In this document: in pieces, positions 36,001 through 47,800 of the stretch | Layout of the letters: each line of letters begins with the position of its first letter | Numbering within the stretch: the first letter of the stretch is position 1 | Assembly (NCBI GenBank): GCA_030141605.1 | Contig: JAQGDQ010000067.1 | Span: forward strand, 620,001-684,000 | Origin: Tubiluchus corallicola | Taxonomy: Eukaryota > Priapulida > Priapulimorpha > Priapulimorphida > Tubiluchidae | Length of the DNA: 64,000 nucleotides | Direction of reading: 5' to 3' | Translations under genes and position numbers: made by a program | Notes under the pieces: model-generated | The model's input: the letters and a program-made list of their open reading frames with translations, nothing else | Databases searched by the model: none | Told to the model about the DNA's origin: nothing

Positions 36001-39000
36001 ACTAAATAATGAGATGGTAAACCAGGTGAAAACATCAATTTTAAGCAGTCACCATTCAACTTCGAGCAGCTACTAGATAATGGATCGGTAAGTTCATTGA
36101 AACACTCATCTGAATTGTCTTCTATATAGGCGACTGCAAGATTTGTTTATTAACTTCATTATTGTGAAGACAAAACAAATAGTAAACAGCAGTATGTTAC
36201 CAACATACACAAAATTCTTTGTATGTAATCAAGAGAAAGTCTCATATGCATCGTACAATTTATGTTAAACTTGTACCACAAAAATAATGGAAACAAGTTG
36301 CCACTAATTAAACAAGGATGTAAAATTGTCTTTACAAAAGTTAGACATGTGCACAACTACGGAGTTGGAAATAACTATAACTATGGGAATAATAAATAAA
36401 CGGGTGAGTAGTCCTGGTATGCTTAGTGACTAAAGTTAAGGAAACTAAGACTGGCCGGTAAATGAAAGGGTGACTGTTGAGAAAACTCTCTGGGCAGTTT
36501 CATCTGTCCCAACTATTGACTTCGTTGGGGGAGAGAGTGCACATACATTATAATGCGACCAATGCCTTTTACCAGCTCTGTGTCCCATCTCCAAGATCCA
36601 CATCTCCAATGTGGATCCATTACAACCAACATATAAAGGAGGCCCTGTCAATGAATGCTGGATCACGACTTTCAATGTACAACAAACTATAAGCAAATTA
36701 ATACCAAGCTGTGGATTAGGAGGTGGCTGAATTTTCTTTACAACATTCATTTGTAGTTTCTGACTAGCTTTAAATACATCCCAAGTCTGAGTAGTTAGCC
36801 TCTGTTTTGCTTCATAGTAACCTGAAACAAATGCAATTTCTAATAACAAGAACACCGACATAGTGAACTGATGTATATTTTTTACTGTAAAAATTATCTG
36901 GGTCAGAAGCATAACTAAATTTCTTATTTACTTAACTTTGGAGAAATACCACAATTTTTTTCTGCTGTGTAGAAACACCTGAAACATAGCCATTACAAAC
37001 ATTAGTTAAATCATAAAAAGCTATAACACATTAACCAATACTAAATATAGTAAATTTATAGTTTTACTAGTTTCTATCTACCTGGATTTCTGCTCTCTGC
37101 AGGACGAACAGCTAATTTTATAGTTTTTTCTAAATGGGTAGATAGTGCTTGTAATAGTTGCAGTATCTCTGTTACATTAACTTCTCTCACTGCTGCTTTA
37201 ACATGTCCTGCAAAAAACAGCAATTATGTGTCTAGATATAAATATCAACATTGAGATTTATACACAATAACTTACTTAGACAAGAAGCTTACAGTATGAC
37301 GCTTTTCTCCATAAAGATACCGATGCGGCCAAATGTCAATGAAAACAAAAAGAAGCCGAGACCAACAGACTGACTGTCACAACCATGCAGTTTAAACAAA
37401 TGTGTTGTAACATGTATTAATGTGCAGCATTCTAAAAACTACTTAGCACTTGAGCTGGGAAGCGTTCACAATTTAGTTCTAGAAGGCGTGAAAAATTCCA
37501 TGATTTGAATTGGAATGGATACATAAGTCTTTGCCTAAAGAGACAAATGAATACCAACAAAAGTTGCAAAAGAAAATGTTAAATGAATTGTTGTTAAAAA
37601 GTCAAGCCATCTGTATGGAAGAAGCTAAAGGTCCTGAAACGTGTTTTAGGTACTCAATCCAGCCATATGGCAATGAACAAACATCAATAATATTAGACAA
37701 AGGAAACTTCAATAATATTAGACAAAATAGATATTGTATGAGGCCTACAGTTACAGCAGAAATAACTTATTTTTAAAAAGCAAGTTTTTGTCACATCATC
37801 CATGAACTTATTCCTTTATGGCAAATATTGCCCCGACAAACTTAAATAGGTATATTTGTACTAGTAACACAATAACAAAAAAGATATAAATGGGTTAAAC
37901 TTGGCACAAGGTAAAATTAGATAAAAGTCCATAAACACTGGGATTTTATCATTTCACACTTTTTAAATTGAAATATAGGCATCTCACCAAATTTAATCCA
38001 CTTACATAACTATACCTTCACATTAACAATACATAAACAAATTATTACAATCTCGTTGTAAGTAGGCAATTGTTACAAACTCACAATTAATTAAAGGTTG
38101 ATACTAAAATTAAAGTTGAAAGTACTACAGGAAATGCAAAAAAATTCTAAATTTAGAGAGTGAGCTAAGGTGGCATTTGGGCTGCTCATATATTCCACTG
38201 GTTCTCCCCTCATTTGGCATATGTGCAGTAAAGCGCAACTGCGGTATATGGGCTAGTAAGTTAAAGGTCCCATGACACTACTTTGTTATGTTATTTTCCT
38301 TTATAGCGCAGGCAGAATTACGTATTTCTTAACATTTAAGACAGTTCTGATGCATACTTTTACGTGATATCGTTACTTAAATTGCGCACTGTTATCCTCC
38401 ATTACCGGTGTACCGCTTGACTTGCCCACATGTAAATACAGCAAGAGTCACACATGTGCAGTGTCATTTCTGTCTTCTTCCTCGATTTTTTGTTTTTCGA
38501 AAGATGTCTGTGCAGAGCTAAATTTCAAGTGAAGTGTTTCAATGCTAACCAAAGCGAAATGCACCAGTTTATATCATGCTTATCAGTAGTGAATTTTGAC
38601 AGCAAGTGTCCACCAAGGTGTCAGTGGACCCTTAAACGGCACCCCACGTTCTGGAACTAAAATAGAAGATTACAGAAGTGGAAAGGTGAAACTAAAGACA
38701 AACGAAAAAAGGAATGAGAAATCAATGAAGTGTGACCTCATTAGTCATGTGGCTAATCTTGTTAAAGTACGAATCAGTAAGCAAATACTCTTAAAAATTA
38801 ATGTATTCAAATGTTCTAACCATCTCTAGTTACCTACCTACCTTGCATTATTTTGAGAGCAAAAAGACTGTCGAAATTTAAGTCACTGTTGTAATGTGCT
38901 TTATAATATTCAAGGATTTGCCCTATTGCAGTAGTCACATCAGTGAAAGCACGTAAACTTGTATCAGCTTGTAATATAGTAGTTTTTAGGCATATTAATC

Positions 39001-39037
39001 CCAAAAGTAAAACAAATTTCAAAGTTTTTCCTGCCAT
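29780..39037 (-). CDS. C16orf89 (UPF0764/DUF4735)-like protein with C-terminal membrane anchor, 10 exons, 535 aa
   Basis: Vertebrate C16orf89 is a secreted protein of unknown function, noted in thyroid. Exons in transcript order: 39037-38842, 37207-37082, 36978-36937, 36821-36705, 36133-35967, 35150-34994, 33662-33441, 31940-31806, 31117-30932, 30039-29780; all phases agree (1608 nt). Residues 1-24 are a signal peptide (KFVLLLGLICL core). Family signatures are LNFDSLFALKIM (compare human INLDGMVGVRVL), the cysteine region ECFNEL to GDCLKL, PSHYLVQQIL, ILSWQRPNGCFG (about 289-300, compare ILSWQKQQEGCFG) and DGCLTHKTAMAGAAL. Residues 389-500 form a His- and Asp-rich spacer. A hydrophobic segment (about 501-516, AFLIIITCFVILVVFC) precedes a basic tail, predicting a type I membrane protein. 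I recall the vertebrate protein lacking this tail. The start ATG is in good context (AAAATGG). Confidence 0.87.
30399..30472 (-). repeat. tRNA-like 74-nt sequence (SINE head or tRNA pseudogene)
   Basis: On the minus strand 74 nt fold like a tRNA. The ends GAATGCT/GTCATTC pair mostly, an A box-like TGACCTCTTGG lies at positions 9-19, an anticodon stem TTTGC/GCAGA encloses the loop AATGTTA (apparent TGT anticodon), and a B box GTTCAAATCC follows. The D stem is poor and U33 is missing, so it is probably not functional. It lies in intron 9 of the C16orf89-like gene. Confidence 0.5.
30932..31117 (-). CDS. C16orf89-like exon 9: His/Asp-rich spacer
   Basis: It encodes residues 388-449, a low-complexity stretch with many His and Asp (DYDVEHHKHVLDIPDLKQ; SPLHHNDNVRHQ). 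The acceptor is ACTTCAG and the donor GTATGA, phase 1. It could bind divalent metal, but that is speculation. Confidence 0.8.
31806..31940 (-). CDS. C16orf89-like exon 8
   Basis: It encodes residues 343-387: DGCLTHKTAMAGAALSIYLR, then a charged helix. The acceptor is TTTCTAG and the donor GTACGA, phase 1. Confidence 0.87.
33441..33662 (-). CDS. C16orf89-like exon 7: ILSWQ signature
   Basis: It encodes residues 269-342: FVCPSLGFREFLAPSHLALI, LSWQRPNGCFGADPP, then RSLKFIDVDSDLGVIQRRLL. The acceptor ATGGTAG has a weak polypyrimidine tract, but phase and homology support it. The donor is GTACAA. Confidence 0.86.
33885..34007. mobile_element. MITE enclosing telomere-like TTAGGG repeats, copy 2
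   Basis: The ends GTTTACAATCCCCACA and TGTGGGGAATTGTAAAC are inverted repeats. The interior is degenerate TTAGGG (GGTTAGGGCAGGGTTAGG). It is the inverted-orientation relative of 22963-23103, and lies in intron 6 of the C16orf89-like gene. Confidence 0.75.
34994..35150 (-). CDS. C16orf89-like exon 6
   Basis: It encodes residues 217-268: MGCAKKFNAFLSKNGKSLDE, WEFCSSNYHQMKEML and LEHLFLEE, matching the human GC...L......FC.NM and DIFMENI region. The acceptor is TTTTGCAG and the donor GTATGT, phase 1. Confidence 0.88.
35967..36133 (-). CDS. C16orf89-like exon 5: cysteine motif
   Basis: It encodes residues 161-216: ECFNELTDPLSSSCSKLNGD and GLPSHYLVQQILYTLIGEV, matching the human C..LLG...C and SHQLLFF segments. 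The donor GTATGT is in phase 0. Confidence 0.88.
36705..36821 (-). CDS. C16orf89-like exon 4
   Basis: It encodes residues 122-160: YYEAKQRLTTQTWDVFKASQ, then KKIQPPPNPQL. The acceptor TTGTTTCAG and donor GTATTA are visible; phase 1. Confidence 0.82.
36937..36978 (-). CDS. C16orf89-like exon 3 (42-nt microexon)
   Basis: It encodes GVSTQQKKIVVFLQ. It is flanked by acceptor TGTTTCAG and donor GTTAAG. Phase 1 on both sides fits its neighbours. This is the least certain exon because it is short and has only splice and phase support. Confidence 0.6.
37082..37207 (-). CDS. C16orf89-like exon 2
   Basis: It encodes residues 66-107 (GHVKAAVREVNVTEILQLL, then LEKTIKLAVRPAESRNP), a predicted helical segment. 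The acceptor TTTTGCAG and donor GTAGAT are good; phases 1 and 1. Confidence 0.82.
38842..39037 (-). CDS. C16orf89-like exon 1: signal peptide
   Basis: It encodes residues 1-65: start MAGKTLKFVLLLGL, a likely cleavage site after LQA, then RAFTDVTTAIGQILEYY and NLNFDS-like homology (DLNFDSLFALKIM). The donor is GTAGGT in phase 1. Confidence 0.88.
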
Positions 39038-39191
39038 TTTGTTTACAATACATTGACACGAGCACCTTGCACAGACGCCAGCGCCGTTAGGTGGTTACTA
39101 TCTAAACTCTGGCATAAGTAAACTGCACTACGTACCGATGGTACCGGCGTGTAGCTAGGCAGTACATTAACACTTCGTTTCATCTGTAATC
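39038..39191. promoter_or_regulatory. Likely bidirectional promoter
   Basis: 154 bp separate the start codons of the C16orf89-like gene (minus, ATG at 39037) and CZIB (plus, ATG at 39192). The interval is clearly richer in G+C and CpG than its surroundings (GACGCCAGCGCCGTTAGG; TACGTACCGATGG; CCGGCGTG). No TATA box is evident. Both 5' UTRs must be short or transcription starts overlap. Confidence 0.55.
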
Positions 39192-39197
39192 ATGGTG
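39192..39197 (+). CDS. CZIB: CZIB exon 1 (start codon plus one codon)
   Basis: ATGGTG is followed by donor GTAATG at 39198. It gives Met-Val before KIGLQ, as I recall for invertebrate homologues, and brings the protein to 160 residues. No splice evidence is available beyond the donor, so an ATG elsewhere upstream of 43965 is possible. Confidence 0.6.
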
Positions 39198-42100
39198 GTA
39201 ATGACAGTGATGATAAATCTTTGGGTGGTTGAATATTGATCATTTTATGGTTTAAATAGGTTGACACGTGCTAGCATTTCAGTGGTCTTTTAATTTACAG
39301 AATTGTATAACTACCTATTAACCTCATGAAATTATGAAAACAATTTAACATGGACCATTAGAGATAGCGGGAAAGTATTAGTACAGTTATAATTATTTTA
39401 ATTGCAAATTCAGTTTAGAGGCATCTGAATTAATTAAATTTACTAATGTTTTTAAGACTAAAATGACAAACTGTGCTACTGGTGAAAGGGATGCAACAGC
39501 AGCTAATAAGAAGTACACTCGGGAGTCACGGTGGCTTGGTGACTAAAGACTGCTTAGATAAATATAGTAATATTTTTTCCTTAAGCGGGTTAAGCAGTGA
39601 AGTAAAACTAGTTTGCATGCACGTACTAGAATAAACAAAAATAACAAAGCATCTAGAAATACCTTATCCAAAGAAATAAGGACCTAGATGGTAACTATCT
39701 GTAAATGGTCGTCTCTCATATGCCTTTTGAAACTGTCAACTGATGGTTGATGATGAAAGATGATTCCATGGTTGAACTACGCGATGCCCAGAGAAGTGTG
39801 ATCTGATATTCATTCTAGCTGGTTGCATAAATAACTTAGACTCATGACCACGAAGAACTCTCTGAGGCCTGGAAAGAAGTCTGACTCTGTCAGAACACTA
39901 TTTCCACTAATTATTTTGAAGCATTTCACAAGGTCTACAGTCTCATGCCTTTGCTCAAGAGTAGAAATGGAAGTGGGATCCAAATCAATAGCAAGACGAG
40001 TACATCTGTCCTGAGTTCTTTCAAGAGCGTTCTTGAGAGTAACATACTGGGGTGACCATACTACCGACTCATATTCCAGAATGGACGAACAGCAGCTTTG
40101 TAGAGTGGAATAATTACTGCTGCATTTCTCGATATCACACAGCACTTAATACGACAGTTTGCTTTTGCAATGATACGGTTCACATGGGAATTCCATTTGA
40201 GGTCATTAGAAATCATTACTGCCTAGTCTCTAATACAACTTTTTTCAGCTTTTATTTAGAAAGTAAGGTATAAGGCATATTTTAAGTACAGCACATTTAC
40301 TGGGTTTAAGGGTCATCAACCATTTACCGCACCAGTCTAAAATTTCATACAAGTCGTGTTGTAAAATATAACGATCAAGGTCGTCCAAAATTGGATGAAA
40401 GGGCTTTAAATCATCATTAATAATGGGATGCTATTCCCTGGAATAATACAATCAGTAATATCATTAATAGAAATAATGAAGCAGTATGGACCACTCAAGG
40501 TTCTTTGAGGGATACCACTTATAATGGGGCGCCATTCAGTGGGTATACCATTAAGAACAACACATTGGAAACGATGGGTAAGAAAGTAACTGAACTACTT
40601 AAGCAGCTTACCTTTTATGTGAAAATATTCAATCTTAAGTAAGAGACGTTGGTGGGGGACAGAATCCAATGCCTTTTTGAAATCAAGATAAGATACATCA
40701 ATATCAGGCAAAGTAGGGTCATCAAAGAAGCTAGTCCACTGATTTAAACACATAGATTACATGGATTAAACACATGATTTAAACACATTAGACAATAAAT
40801 TAGAGATGACTGAACATAGAGTAAGAGAACCATATTGGGACAAATAGTTTACATACCATTCAGTTTGAATAAGAAAGGTTAGAGTACCGTCCCACAACAT
40901 GGATTCAAAGCTTTTGACAACTACTGATGACAAAGATATGGGGCGAAGATATTAACACGAAGGACACGCATTTGACTGTTTAGTGGCTGGGGTTAACATT
41001 ACAGTTAAGCCGGCATTGGGGGAGGACTCGAAAATTAAGAGATTTACGAAACAAAAGGAAAAGAGGGAGAGCAAACTGAAGAACACAGAATTTCCAAATA
41101 AACCACAAACTTCATCGGGAGCTGTAGCCTTAAATGGTGTTAAGTTAAAGGTTATAAGGTTATACCCAAAAATTTCTCTGATAGGAAACTAATTTACTAA
41201 ACTTACTAAACAAAGTAATAAAATGGAGATGGAGCATGATGATGTAATAATACAGGTTAGAAAGAGCAGTGTGTGATTTTGGAGTGGAGATGCGGAGCAA
41301 AGTGGAGATGAAGTGTGCAGTAAATGTGTGAAAAGAGTAGAGATTGGCAAAGATGGAATGTACTGTTTCTGGTACAAGAAATGGTTGCACAGGGAGTGTA
41401 TTTTCTAAGTGTTATAAATGACACTTTGCACTGCTTTTGTGGTTAGTGCAAAGAAGAAGTGGAGAAGTTAAAGGAAGGCGTAGGAATGCAAAGCTGTTAA
41501 ATGAAGTACAATTTGAAAACCTTGAATAAGAAATGAGATGCAAAGTAAGAGAGAAGTAGATAAATTAAAAGGTGACTTAGAGAAAATGAGACAAGAGGTG
41601 AACAGAAAATGGATCAATTGGCTGAGTTTGACTTAAAGAGGAAGAAATATGAAAAGTGAAATAAAGAAGTTGAAAGAAGAAGCAGTGCAATTCAGAAAAC
41701 AACTAAAAAAATTGATAAGTGAGGCAGCGGAAAATAGAACTGCAATAAATAGCCTAAATAGGCACATAAGTGACCTACAAAAGATAAATGAAGAGTTAAG
41801 AAAATGGGTATGGGTAGAACAAAATTAGAAGTCAAGGAACATAAAGAATCCAGTAAGAAGGAAGATGATTGCGGAAAAGAAGTACAGAATCAAAGTGAGG
41901 ATGCAGAGTCTGATAAGCCACTATGGAGATATATTGGCAACAATGTGTGGTACAAATTTGAAAGTAGATGCAAGTTTAGACATTACAAAAGCAAGAAGGA
42001 GTGTCATAAACTCAGTGAAAGTTAATATAGGGACAGACAAGGAGAATGTGAAAAAAAGTTGTTCCTTTTTGGAAGCAATACATATTGCAAATTTGAAAGT

Positions 42101-44779
42101 AAGAGGAGATTTATACATTACCTAAAACTGGGGGAAGATAAGGAAAAAACAAACCCGTGCTTCAATTGTTGTAAGTATGATGGTAAATGCAATTATGGTA
42201 TTAGGTGCAGGTATAGACATTCTTTAATGATGATAAAAAAGATACCTAAAAACACAAGAATGAGAAGGACAGCAGACAATCCAAGAAGCAAATAAAAATA
42301 AACAAAAGACACAAATGAAAGCCTAGTTGAGCAGATTTTTTTTAATGAGGGAAATCAGTGCAATAAAAGAAAAAATGTGGAATTAGGAAAAAAGTAAAAG
42401 TGAAAAGATCTCAGAAAAAGGAAAAAAAGATCTAAAAATTTTAATGTAGTGTATTCAAATTGCCGAGGACTTAATAATACGTTAGAATCATTGCATGGAG
42501 TGATAAAGGAAAAAACCTGGTATTATAGAATCGTTGAAACCCATTTGGGGGAAGAAGAATTAGCGAAAATTGAGGGTTATAAAGTATCCAACTAAATAGA
42601 AATAAATATGGAGGGGTATATTATTGACAATTAACAATGTCTTGAAAAATGTATTAATAAAGGCTAACCAGTAGGGACATATTATCAAAACTAATAATGA
42701 TGAAATAGCTTGGGCAGGAAAAATGTTACTAAATTTGGTTAAAAAACAGAATCTAATAATACTAAATGCAACTGAACAATGCTCAAAAAGATGGACTAGA
42801 GAAGAAGCAGGGAAAAATTGTTATTGATTATATTATGATATTATATTATAAGTGCAAATGATATAAATTTACACTTGTTGACAAACAAAACTGTATGGAA
42901 TGTACAGAGTGACTGGTAGTGGTAAGAGAAAAATCATATGCACAGACCACAATACATTTCATAGTGAATTTTATTAGGTTGAGATTAGCAAAGCAAAAAT
43001 AGATACAAGTGGTGAGACAAAAAAGTTAGTAGTGTCTAATAAAAGTAAAATGAATCGATACAAAAGTGAAACTGATGATCAAAGATTTAGCAAAGTTTGG
43101 AACAGTAACATGCAAATTCAGAGCAAATACGGTGTGTGGATTTATCAAGTTTCGGCAGTAAGAGACAGGTGTCTTTCAGTAAAAGGAAAAAAGAAACAAT
43201 AATATAGAAGTAAACTGTCAAGGAAGTTAGATAAAGAAAGACACAAGTTGTAAAGTCGCTATCATTAACGATGTCTGATGGCAAACTATTACCTTATCTA
43301 TTACCCTATTTGTAAAGAGTATTTAAAAATATCAATAGACAATTATTTTGTGCAGTTTGTAGCTGTTGCTCCTTAAATTGAGGCTAGATGTATATGTGAA
43401 AAAAATCGTTAAAGCTGAAATCTGTAAAGTGCATGAGAAATTTTGAACACCATTTTCATATAAGAAATGAAACCTCTGGTTTTCGAAAGGCTGTAGTTTC
43501 TCGTCATGAAGTTTACTAATATAATTAATGTAGGGTTACCCACATTTTGCATATAACTGCCAAGTATCATTTCACACAACTCGATTTTATCAGTAACAGT
43601 AACACAGGGGTGCAGTATTCCAGCAAAGGTTAAACAAATGACTTTTACAATGTTAAAAGAGCGTTAATGGTTTTTGTAACAACGTAACGAAAATGTCGTA
43701 TTTGAAGCTTTAGTAAGTTGGTCAGAACAATAAATTTAACAACACCTAAATTTCTACAATTATAATTTATTGTAGAGACTTACAAAAAACTGTTGTTAAG
43801 TTATAGGCTCCATACATACCGATTATCTATAGAATATGACATCAAAAGTGTTAATTAAGAATTAAGACACTTTAATTAATACTCATATTTTTGTTATAGA
43901 GCATATTATCTGCTAAATTGCATTTATGATTTTGACAAGTGTTTACTTTTTTACTTTTTTTTAGAAAATTGGATTGCAAGTTAAAGCTAATTTAGAGAAC
44001 GTAACTGACCTTACCCCTGACGGAGACGATTTCCGATGGTATCTAAAGGTAACAATAACCGTTTACTGACCTATGACTGAGAAACTGAAGTTTAGCAAGA
44101 AAAAAATCATCAGCACCCACTTGAATAGAGACATAATTTATTTGAGTTTATGATTTTCATCATAATTAAAGTTAGATTCTCTCATAATCAATCTATTTCA
44201 CAGACAGAAACTATATTGTAGCAAATCATGACTTTTCATATTACGCTTATATTTTTTAGCTGAAATGTCTCAATTGTGGTGAAATTGCGGACAAATGGCA
44301 GTATCTGTGTTTATTGGTAAGACCATTTAGAAGTTTTTCATGTATTTGTATACACAGTGACTGAGAAAATGAGTTTTAATCAAGAAAGAAAACGCCAGCA
44401 TTTGCGTAACAAAGTGACATGATTTATTTCAATTGTCCTAATGTTTCAACATTAAATCATGGGCATGGGACGCCTGGGCACGAGACATTTGGGATGGGGA
44501 CACATGCGTATGAGTATATTTGGGGGGTTTCTGGGTACCAATAAAATTTAATCTTGTGCCTAATTTTTTTTTTGTATATTAATTTTTTAATGATTTTCTA
44601 TAATTTCCTAACTTTCACAATATTTTTTCAAGAAGCATTGCTTCAATAAATTAAACATATATACACATACATACACATATACATACATACATACATACAT
44701 ACATACATACATACATACATACATACATACATACATACATACATACATACATACATACATACATACATACATACATACA

Positions 44780-44814
<35 letters not shown>

Positions 44815-47800
44815 GCAGTAACATATGCTATAGCAATTCAGACTAGTTATTTGACTTTGCACTTTTTGGTTTTTCATATTAACTCAGTATTTTATGTGTA
44901 ATTTTTAAAATAAATGAAACAGAAACCTCAAGTTTACATTAGCATTTTATTCAAGTATGACAGTATTTTATTTAAGAAATATCTAGTTCATCACAAAAAC
45001 AGTAAATAACAGGAATGTGCACCAAAAAAAACCATTTACACCACACCAAAGTTAGCATCAGTAAAATTAGTTCAGCAGTTTACCTTACCTTAGACCTTAG
45101 TCCTGCCCGTGCACGGATGCACATTGGGCAGACAGCATTTTCCACTGGGTTCTATCGGCGGCTTCTGTTTCGATGTTCTCCCAACGTCTGTTCATAGCCC
45201 GAAGGTCTTCTTTGAAAGATCTGCACCACATTGTTTTTAGCAAACCTCTTTTCCTTTTTCCACCAGGTGGTTCCCAGCGTAACACTATTTTGGAGTGGCA
45301 TTGTTCTGGTAGGCGTAGAATATGTCCAGCCAATTTCAGCCTTCTCTCTGCGACTATTTCCTGCAATCGCCTTGACTGCGCCTGCTGTAGGACTTCCACA
45401 TTGGTAACATGGTCGTGATAGGATATTTTTAGGATTTTCCGAAGACATTTATGGTGGAAGACACTTTCTTTGATATCGCTGCTGTGACTTTCCAGGTTTC
45501 GCTGGCATAAAGAGTCGTTGGCAGCACAATGGTGTTGTACAAACGAAGCTTGATTTTCTTGTCAATTTTCTTGTTTGCCCAGATTTTTCCCATCTTCCTA
45601 AATACTGCTGCTGCTTTGCCAGTTCTCACCCTGACGTCGCTTTCTGCACCTCCATCACAACTCATCACACTGCCAAGATATGAAAAGCTGGCAACGTTCT
45701 CCATCAGTCGACCTCCCACTGATATTTGTGCATCATTTTGCTGGTTTGTCCACACTGTCAAAACTTTGGTCTTTTCATGACTTATTCTCAGTCCAATTTT
45801 TCCTGCTACTTCTGCCAGACTTGTGGTCAATTGTTGCAGGCCTTCTTTTGATGTTTCCAGAAGTGCTATATCGTCAGCAAAGTCCAGGTCTGCCAATCGT
45901 TGTTGTTGCTGTTGTTGCTGCCATTGAATTCCCAGGTCTTTTCCATCAACTGCTTTGTTCATGATGAAATCAATCGCCAATAGGAACAGGAATGGTGACA
46001 TAATGCAGCCCTGCCTTACTCCAGTTTCGATGGTGTAATATTCTGTGTTACCCTCTTGCATTTTTATGCAACAACCGCTGTTTTGGTAAAAATTCTGGAT
46101 GATTGATATGAATTTCTGTGGGATGCCATAAAGTGAGGTAATTTTTATAGAGAGACTACCTGTGAACAGAATCAAACGCCTTCTTGAAATCAATAAAATT
46201 GATTAAAAAAGGCTGTTGAAACTCCATACATTGCTCAATGATGTTTCTAAGAGTGAAAATCTGTTCGCAGCATGATCTTCCTTTTCTAAATCCAGCTTGT
46301 TGTTCTCTTAGTCTTGCATCAGCAGCACCCCTCAACCGATTCAATAGCACAATACTCAGGACTTTTCCAGGTATTGACAGCAGAGTTATTCCTCTCCAAT
46401 TATTGCAGTCTGCCAGGTTCCCCTTTTTGGGCAACTTCACAATGACTCCATTCCTCCAATCTTCGGGAACCTGTTGTTGTTCCCAGCAGCTGTTCAGGAG
46501 CTTTGTCATTGACTGCACTATCCCCTTACTACCATGTTTCAAGAGCTCAGCCATTATTTGGTCCTCTCCAGCTGTTTTGTTGTTCTTCAGCTTTTTGATG
46601 GCAGTTTCAACTTCCAGTTCGCTGATGTTGTCCATTCTTACATCTAGCTGTTGTTGTCTAGTTTCATTCTCAAAGTTGAATAATGTTGTTAGCTGATTAA
46701 GAACTTCCTTGAAGTGTGAGCTCTGCTGTTCTGTTGTTGTGAGCACCACACCATTTTTGTCCTTGATTGGGACAGCTGGGGTGCCTCCTGTTCCAGTCAG
46801 ATCTTTGACAATACTGTAGAGAGTTTGGTATCATTTTGACTGGCTGCTAACTGTGCTTCTTCACCCTTCTTTTCAAACCATTCTTTCTTGTCCCTTCTGC
46901 AACTTCTTTTCACTGCTCTATCTGCCAGTTAGTACTGCTCATTGGCTTGGCTCTTGCTTTCTAGTGTTTTTGCTTGGTCTCTCACTTGTAAGTAAGTAAG
47001 TAAGTTTATTAGTTTATCAGCATTTTTAGAATAGCAAAATACATAACTAACAGATTTGTAAATCTATACAACATACAATAATATTACAAAGTACAAAGTA
47101 ATTATTAATTAGTGGTGAAAGGGTAGAGAAAGAACTATAAGTTATCGAGGTCAGCCACCCTCTCAGGATTGTTACTAATATAATTAATTAGTTAATGCGC
47201 ATGTATCAGGTAATTAAAAATTATCAGATTTTGCATTTAAGATGAATGAAAATTGAACGTTATACGAATGTGTTAGTTTATAATAAAATAATGTTCAATA
47301 ATGGGAAAGAAGAGAAGAGAATAATAATTTAACCATTACGTATTTAAAATTAATGTTATGAGGACCTAGAGCCAAAGGAAGAAGAAAAAATAATAATTTT
47401 CCGCTTGTAGCTAGCAAAAGTGGATAAACATGTGTGTTTAGTTATGAAAAAAAAGAGTTGAAAGAAAAGTATCTTAAAATTCTCTAGGATTAGCATTCAT
47501 TATTGCATAATATTAAAGTCTAAAGATATACAAAAGGTGTACCTTACCTCCATAACATGCATTTAAGCTGCTATGCTTACTGTAGAATTTGTACAGCGTG
47601 ACGCAAATTATCTGTATATATATAAATGAGGCATTATAATAACCAGATTCACAATGAATTGCTCATTAGTATTTAACTAGCCAAACCCCACAAAAAGAAT
47701 TTTGTGCACTAATCAACACACAACCCACACCACACCACTCCACCTCATCACACCACACTGCACCACACCATACCACTCCACCTCATCGCACCACACTGCA

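Noticed and set aside
36445-36912. 155-codon minus-strand frame as a single exon
   Set aside because: Only 36821-36705 matches in phase with the C16orf89-like gene; the rest reads through the splice sites into introns.
46238-46696. 152-codon plus-strand frame
   Set aside because: It is the antisense shadow of the LINE reverse transcriptase.
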